Assembly (NCBI GenBank): GCA_963848115.1 | Contig: CAWKCP010000016.1 | Location: 186,001-250,000 of the forward strand | Direction: 5' to 3' | Length of the DNA: 64,000 bases | From: JAWKOK01 sp963848115 | Lineage (GTDB): Bacteria; Chloroflexota; Anaerolineae; Caldilineales; Caldilineaceae | Shown: in pieces, positions 60,683-64,000 of the stretch | Layout of the letters: each line of letters starts with the position of its first letter | Numbering within the stretch: position 1 is the stretch's first letter | The notes under the pieces: model-generated | Told to the model about the DNA's origin: nothing | The model's database searches: none | The model's input: the letters and a program-made list of their open reading frames with translations, nothing else | Translations under genes and position numbers: made by a program

Positions 60683-61999
60683 TTACGCCGGTACATCAAC
60701 TTCCTGCGCCGTCACCTTATGCGGCCGCTTCATGGACAGGCTCAGCACGGCCAGCGACAGCGGAAGAATCGACAACACGCTCAACGCCATGTTGTAGCTG
60801 CCGAACATGTCGCGGGCGATGCCCATGGGCATGGGACCCAGGGCCGAAGCGGCCACCGAAATGGTGGCGGTGATGCCCGTGATGCTGCCCAGGTGCAGCC
60901 GTCCAAAGTAGGATGGCCAGGCTACGCTGCTCACGGTACGCATCAGGCCCATCATCGACCCCATGATGATGCCGTAGGCAATCGCCAACTGAACACCCGA
61001 AATGCCCTGAGCCATCCAAAGCGCGGCTACCTGTAAGAGCAGGGCCGCTGTCAACAGTAGGCGAATGGGCATGCGATCGGCCAACATCCCGCTGCCCAGG
61101 TTTACGATGGCCGACGCAATGGCGATGGGTACATAGACGGCCGCAGCAGCTGTGGGTGAAAGACCATTGTCTGCAAAGATGCTGACCATGTGAAACGTCA
61201 ATCCTGTGCCCAACATGGAGATGGACGCGATCCCCATGGCCACGATCCAGAAGACCGGCGTGCGGATGGCTTCGCTGGATGTCCAATTCTCTTCGGCTTC
61301 CGGCAATGCACTCGTCTCTGCTTTCTTATTACTGGCGAAGGTGCCGTCCGGCTCAAGATCATAGCGCTCAGGGCGCTCGCCGAAGAGGAAAAGACCGGCC
61401 GGGACCATGATCACGAGCAAGGCGACGCCCAGCGCGGCATAGGTCATCCGCCAGCCCAGCAGTGGAATCATCCAATTGATGACATTGGGGAATGCGCCCA
61501 AGCCGAAGATGGCGACCATCACACCGGAGATGCCCAGCACCGTGCCGCGACGGCGCATCCACCATTGGTTGATGAAGTAGACGCTGGCTAGGCTCAGGCT
61601 GCCTTGCCCCGACATACGCAGCAGGATGAAGCCGATCAGCAACATGGCTGCATTCTGAACCGTGCCCATGTAGATGCACGCCAGGCCAAAGATCCCGGCA
61701 ATCGTCGCAACCACAAAACGCAACGCTCGCCGATCGATCTGGCGCCCCACCCAGGGCAGCGCCATCGCGGCGGTGAGCGTACCCGCCGCGTAGAGCGTGC
61801 TCACCATGCCGCGGCTGATGCCCAGATCGGTGATGAAGTAGTCGATGAAAATGGAGATGGCATACGTCTGGCCGGGGCTGGTCATGATCAGGCCGACCGT
61901 ACCGACCAGCATCACGATCCAGCCGTAGTAGAACGGTGTCCGATCGATGATGGCGCGTGTATAGCCGTGAAAATAGGCGCGTGCTTGGCTGCTGTTCAA
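60683..61999 (-). CDS. MFS transporter
   Basis: A 12-helix major facilitator of about 438 residues. Helix-like segments run from FYYGWIVMLVGTVGLIMTSPGQTYAISIFIDYFI onward, and loop 2-3 has the family motif GRQIDRRALRFVVA. The half-way loop (PERYDLEPDGTFASNKKAETS) separates two six-helix bundles. It resembles the oxalate/formate antiporter-like branch. No ATG fits; I chose TTG 61999 because AGGGA lies just upstream, but other starts up to 62053 are possible. It probably exports or exchanges an organic acid. Confidence 0.82.
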   Translation of the reverse strand: MNSSQARAYFHGYTRAIIDRTPFYYGWIVMLVGTVGLIMTSPGQTYAISIFIDYFITDLGISRGMVSTLYAAGTLTAAMALPWVGRQIDRRALRFVVATIAGIFGLACIYMGTVQNAAMLLIGFILLRMSGQGSLSLASVYFINQWWMRRRGTVLGISGVMVAIFGLGAFPNVINWMIPLLGWRMTYAALGVALLVIMVPAGLFLFGERPERYDLEPDGTFASNKKAETSALPEAEENWTSSEAIRTPVFWIVAMGIASISMLGTGLTFHMVSIFADNGLSPTAAAAVYVPIAIASAIVNLGSGMLADRMPIRLLLTAALLLQVAALWMAQGISGVQLAIAYGIIMGSMMGLMRTVSSVAWPSYFGRLHLGSITGITATISVAASALGPMPMGIARDMFGSYNMALSVLSILPLSLAVLSLSMKRPHKVTAQEVDVPA

Positions 62000-62055
62000 A
62001 AGTGATGTCCCTGGGACAACGCAAAAATCCGAGAGGAGAAATGGAGAGAACAAAC

Positions 62056-62158
62056 GGTTAATGGTGAATCGATAATGCTCAACGGTTAATGGCTTCCGTG
62101 CGGGTCACGCAACGATCATTAACAATTCACAATTGTCAATTCACCATCAACCATTAAT
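62056..62158. repeat. Fold-back repeat of the TTAATGG type
   Basis: The left part GGTTAATGGTGAAT (62056-62069) pairs with ATTCACCATCAACCATTAAT (62139-62158), and inner AATTGTGAATTG-like words also pair. It fills the gap between the MFS start and the stop of the Gfo/Idh/MocA gene and touches that stop codon. It is a different word family from the CACAGAT and CACGAAG repeats. Confidence 0.7.
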
Positions 62159-63357
62159 CAGGTTTCATCCACAACGATTTCCGAAAAGTCGCCGGTTTCT
62201 TTGTGCTTCAAAATCAACTTGAGCCGGCCATCCGGCATGCGTTCCTGCTTGATGATGGTCTGGCCGTCGTATTCGCCGCCGCGGGCATTGATGCGCTCGA
62301 CGCCGGTCCCACGCCAGTCTTCGATCTCGACAGGCTCCCACTGCTTGGACTCGGCCGAGCGATAGCAGGCATCCATGACCGCGTTGACTATGTAGCCGTC
62401 GTAGAAGCTCTCCATGGGCCGGCGGCCTTCGTCCATCGAGTCGAACATGTCGGTGAACATGTCGACGTAGCCGAGTTCACTGACTTCGTCGCCCACAGGG
62501 AAGAGCCAGCCGCTGTCAGACTCGGCCTTTTCGGCCACATAGCCGCCATCGCCCGCGCCGGAGACGAAGGTCTCGAAACCGGTGCGCAGGAAGTGGTTTA
62601 GCCAGATGGTGCCTTCGGTGCCGGCAACCTCATCGCGCAGATCCATTCCGCCCCGAAAGGTCCAACTGACCTCGAACTGGCCGATGGCGCCGCTCTCAAA
62701 CTTGATCAGCGCGATGCCGTTGTCTTCGGCTTCGATGGGATGGACCAGCGTATCGGTCCAACACATGACCTCGACCGGCCGGTTGTCCTTGCCCATGAAG
62801 TTGCGAATGATCTCGATGCAGTGGCAGCCCAGGTCAATGATCGCCCCGCCGCCGGCCTTCTCGATGTCCCAGAACCAGGCGCTGTGGGGACCCGGATGGG
62901 TCTCTCGAGAGCGCGCCCAGGTGATCTTGCCCAGCGCGCCGCTCTGCACGGTTTTGAGCGCCTTGAGCGTCTTGGGCGTGTAGCAGAGATCCTCCAGATA
63001 GCCGGCGAAGACGCCGGCTTCCTCGACGGTGTCGAGCATGCGCTTGGCCTCGGCCGCGTTGCGCGCCAGCGGCTTGGTGCAGAGGATGGCCTTGCCGGCC
63101 GCGGCGCAGCGCGCCACCAGATCCTCATGCATGTGGTTGGGCAGGCCGATGACGACGCTGTCGGTCTCGGGGTGGTTGATGGCCTCGTTGAGGTCGGTGG
63201 TCCAGTGGGGAATATTCCACTCTTCGGCGAATTCCTTGGCCCGTTCCTCGCTGCGCGAGTAGACGACCTCAACGCGGTCGCGGTTGCGTTGGCCGTGCAG
63301 CGTCATGGTGTAGAACATGCCGATGAGTCCGGTGCCGAGCATGGTTACTTTGTGCAT
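62158..63357 (-). CDS. Gfo/Idh/MocA-family oxidoreductase
   Basis: A 399-residue sugar dehydrogenase-like protein. The N-terminus MHKVTMLGTGLIGMFYTMTLHGQRNRDRVEVVYSRSEERAKEFA carries the NAD(P)-binding motif. The catalytic Lys is in ILCTKPLARNAAEAKRML; here TKP replaces the more common EKP. The C-terminal domain shows GGGAIIDLGCHCIEIIRNFMG with the expected Asp/His. It has its own upstream region. The MFS carrier lies downstream on the same strand with a fold-back repeat between. Substrate unknown. Confidence 0.9.
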   Translation of the reverse strand: MHKVTMLGTGLIGMFYTMTLHGQRNRDRVEVVYSRSEERAKEFAEEWNIPHWTTDLNEAINHPETDSVVIGLPNHMHEDLVARCAAAGKAILCTKPLARNAAEAKRMLDTVEEAGVFAGYLEDLCYTPKTLKALKTVQSGALGKITWARSRETHPGPHSAWFWDIEKAGGGAIIDLGCHCIEIIRNFMGKDNRPVEVMCWTDTLVHPIEAEDNGIALIKFESGAIGQFEVSWTFRGGMDLRDEVAGTEGTIWLNHFLRTGFETFVSGAGDGGYVAEKAESDSGWLFPVGDEVSELGYVDMFTDMFDSMDEGRRPMESFYDGYIVNAVMDACYRSAESKQWEPVEIEDWRGTGVERINARGGEYDGQTIIKQERMPDGRLKLILKHKETGDFSEIVVDET

Positions 63358-63471
63358 ATGATTTCCTCTTGGCGCTTGGTGTGGTTTAAGGATAGAACGC
63401 GGATGTAGCGGATTGGGCTGATCTGCGCGGATTGTTTTCTGCTGAACACAGCCGCAACGAGGCAGGAGAGC

Positions 63472-63815
63472 CTATGTTTCTGGCTGTATTGGTAACAGGT
63501 GTTCGATTTGAGCGTACAAGGAGGGGACGTCGTGTGTTACCGTGGTCCATGCCTCTTCCCAGTCAACAGTATCGTAGGCATGAATGAGGTGGTCGCGCAT
63601 TCCGGCAATCCGTGTCCAGGGAATCTCATCATAGCGTTGACGGAAACTGGGCGACATGCGTTTGACTGCTTCACCGATTACCAATAGCTGATACAGCACC
63701 GAAGACTGAGTCTTGGGGTCTTCGAGAAAGCATCTTGGGTCATAGCTCCCAAGAAATCCTGGATCAATTCTGAAGCCTTGGCAATATCGAGCAGAGTCGC
63801 TTCGTCTCTGTCCAC
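63472..63815 (-). pseudogene. HepT-type ribonuclease toxin, one frameshift
   Basis: A HEPN-type toxin (HepT/DUF86). The start is GTG 63815, with GGAGGG upstream and one base from the MntA stop. The first part reads DEATLLDIAKASELIQDFLGAMTQDAF, then near 63720 a lost base shifts the frame to LEDPKTQSSVLYQLLVIGEAVKRMSP. The catalytic motif RDHLIHAY (R-x4-H-x-Y) is intact and the end is normal. Both halves are conserved, so the break is probably an indel error. Its antitoxin is MntA just upstream. Confidence 0.8.
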
Positions 63816-64000
63816 CTAGCCCTCCGGCATAGTTAAAAGAACCTGGCTGTTACTCAGAATTTCCTGTCTGCGAAGCCAATTTCGGCTCTGCTCGACAGCG
63901 CGCTTTGTGATCAGATCCACATCCCTGCCGAATAGCCCTTCGAACTCATTTTCCATCTGGATATGATCGAGCAATCCCCAGTTGGCATCGTCGGCAAACG
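63816..64000 (-). CDS. MntA-type nucleotidyltransferase antitoxin, start outside window
   Basis: The C-terminal part of a minimal nucleotidyltransferase of the MntA/DUF4111-like class that pairs with HepT. It reads ANWGLLDHIQMENEFEGLFGRDVDLITKRAVEQSRNWLRRQEILSNSQVLLTMPEG and stops at 63816, immediately before the HepT start. The conserved acidic residues of VDLIT belong to the catalytic site that modifies the HepT tyrosine. The GSxxxG N-terminal motif lies beyond the right edge. Confidence 0.8.
   Translation of the reverse strand, partial: FADDANWGLLDHIQMENEFEGLFGRDVDLITKRAVEQSRNWLRRQEILSNSQVLLTMPEG

Noticed and set aside
60647..62005. Plus-strand frames opposite the MFS gene
   Set aside because: His/Arg-rich complements of membrane-helix coding sequence; not real genes.

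Overview
This window looks like one stretch of a heterotrophic bacterial chromosome specialised in taking up and breaking down carbohydrates. The mix points to Chloroflexota (Anaerolineae/Caldilineales-like): three ABC importers with Ala/Pro-rich lipoprotein binding proteins, several xylose-isomerase-like epimerases, Gfo/Idh/MocA dehydrogenases, a phytanoyl-CoA dioxygenase, UroD-like proteins, a sulfatase, and many type II toxin-antitoxin loci. This placement is inferred from gene content, not from a phylogeny. I see no rRNA, convincing tRNA, CRISPR array, transposase or integrase.

Layout. 0-11 kb: a PIN-domain end, a CBM9-like protein, an epimerase, a broken cysteine hydrolase, then a minus-strand chain (PhyH dioxygenase, two UroD-like proteins, GNAT-TPR protein) and a decayed HTH/NB-ARC/TPR regulator. 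11.6-24.6 kb: a DUF4242 gene, a 60-bp perfect palindrome, and a minus-strand operon (binding protein, GHL6-like glycosidase, DppB, DppC, DppD, DppF, GH42) beside a divergent LacI regulator with a recognisable operator. 24.7-28.6 kb: an epimerase, an Asp/Glu racemase, DUF1269 and a DNA-alkylation-repair-like gene. 28.7-41.1 kb, plus strand: sulfatase, hydroxyacid dehydrogenase, MR/MLE enolase, a MalEFG-type importer, and an RbsB/RbsA/RbsC/RbsC-type importer. 41.1-48.4 kb: an accessory island rich in toxin-antitoxin genes (DUF6883/DUF4926, PIN/AbrB, HigA, BrnTA, MazEF), gene fragments, a TetR locus and copies of a ~195-bp repeat. 48.5-63.4 kb, mostly minus strand: methyltransferase, prenyltransferase-like protein, SDR, two zinc-type dehydrogenases, small two-gene modules (DUF7718/DUF5647 and a possible toxin/immunity pair), an RlpA-like lipoprotein with a membrane-anchored solute-binding-like protein, epimerase, two Gfo/Idh/MocA proteins, VapBC and an MFS carrier. 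The right edge enters a HepT/MntA module.

How it fits together. The LacI-linked operon should import oligosaccharides and split them with two glycosidases. The sulfatase, hydroxyacid dehydrogenase, enolase and MalEFG-type importer suggest use of sulfated or acidic sugars. Loose epimerases and oxidoreductases probably channel the released sugars.

Two cautions apply. At least ten genes between 3 and 34 kb are split by one or more frameshifts while the protein family continues in the next frame, which looks more like indel error than natural decay. Family names here come from sequence recognition alone; no database search was run.
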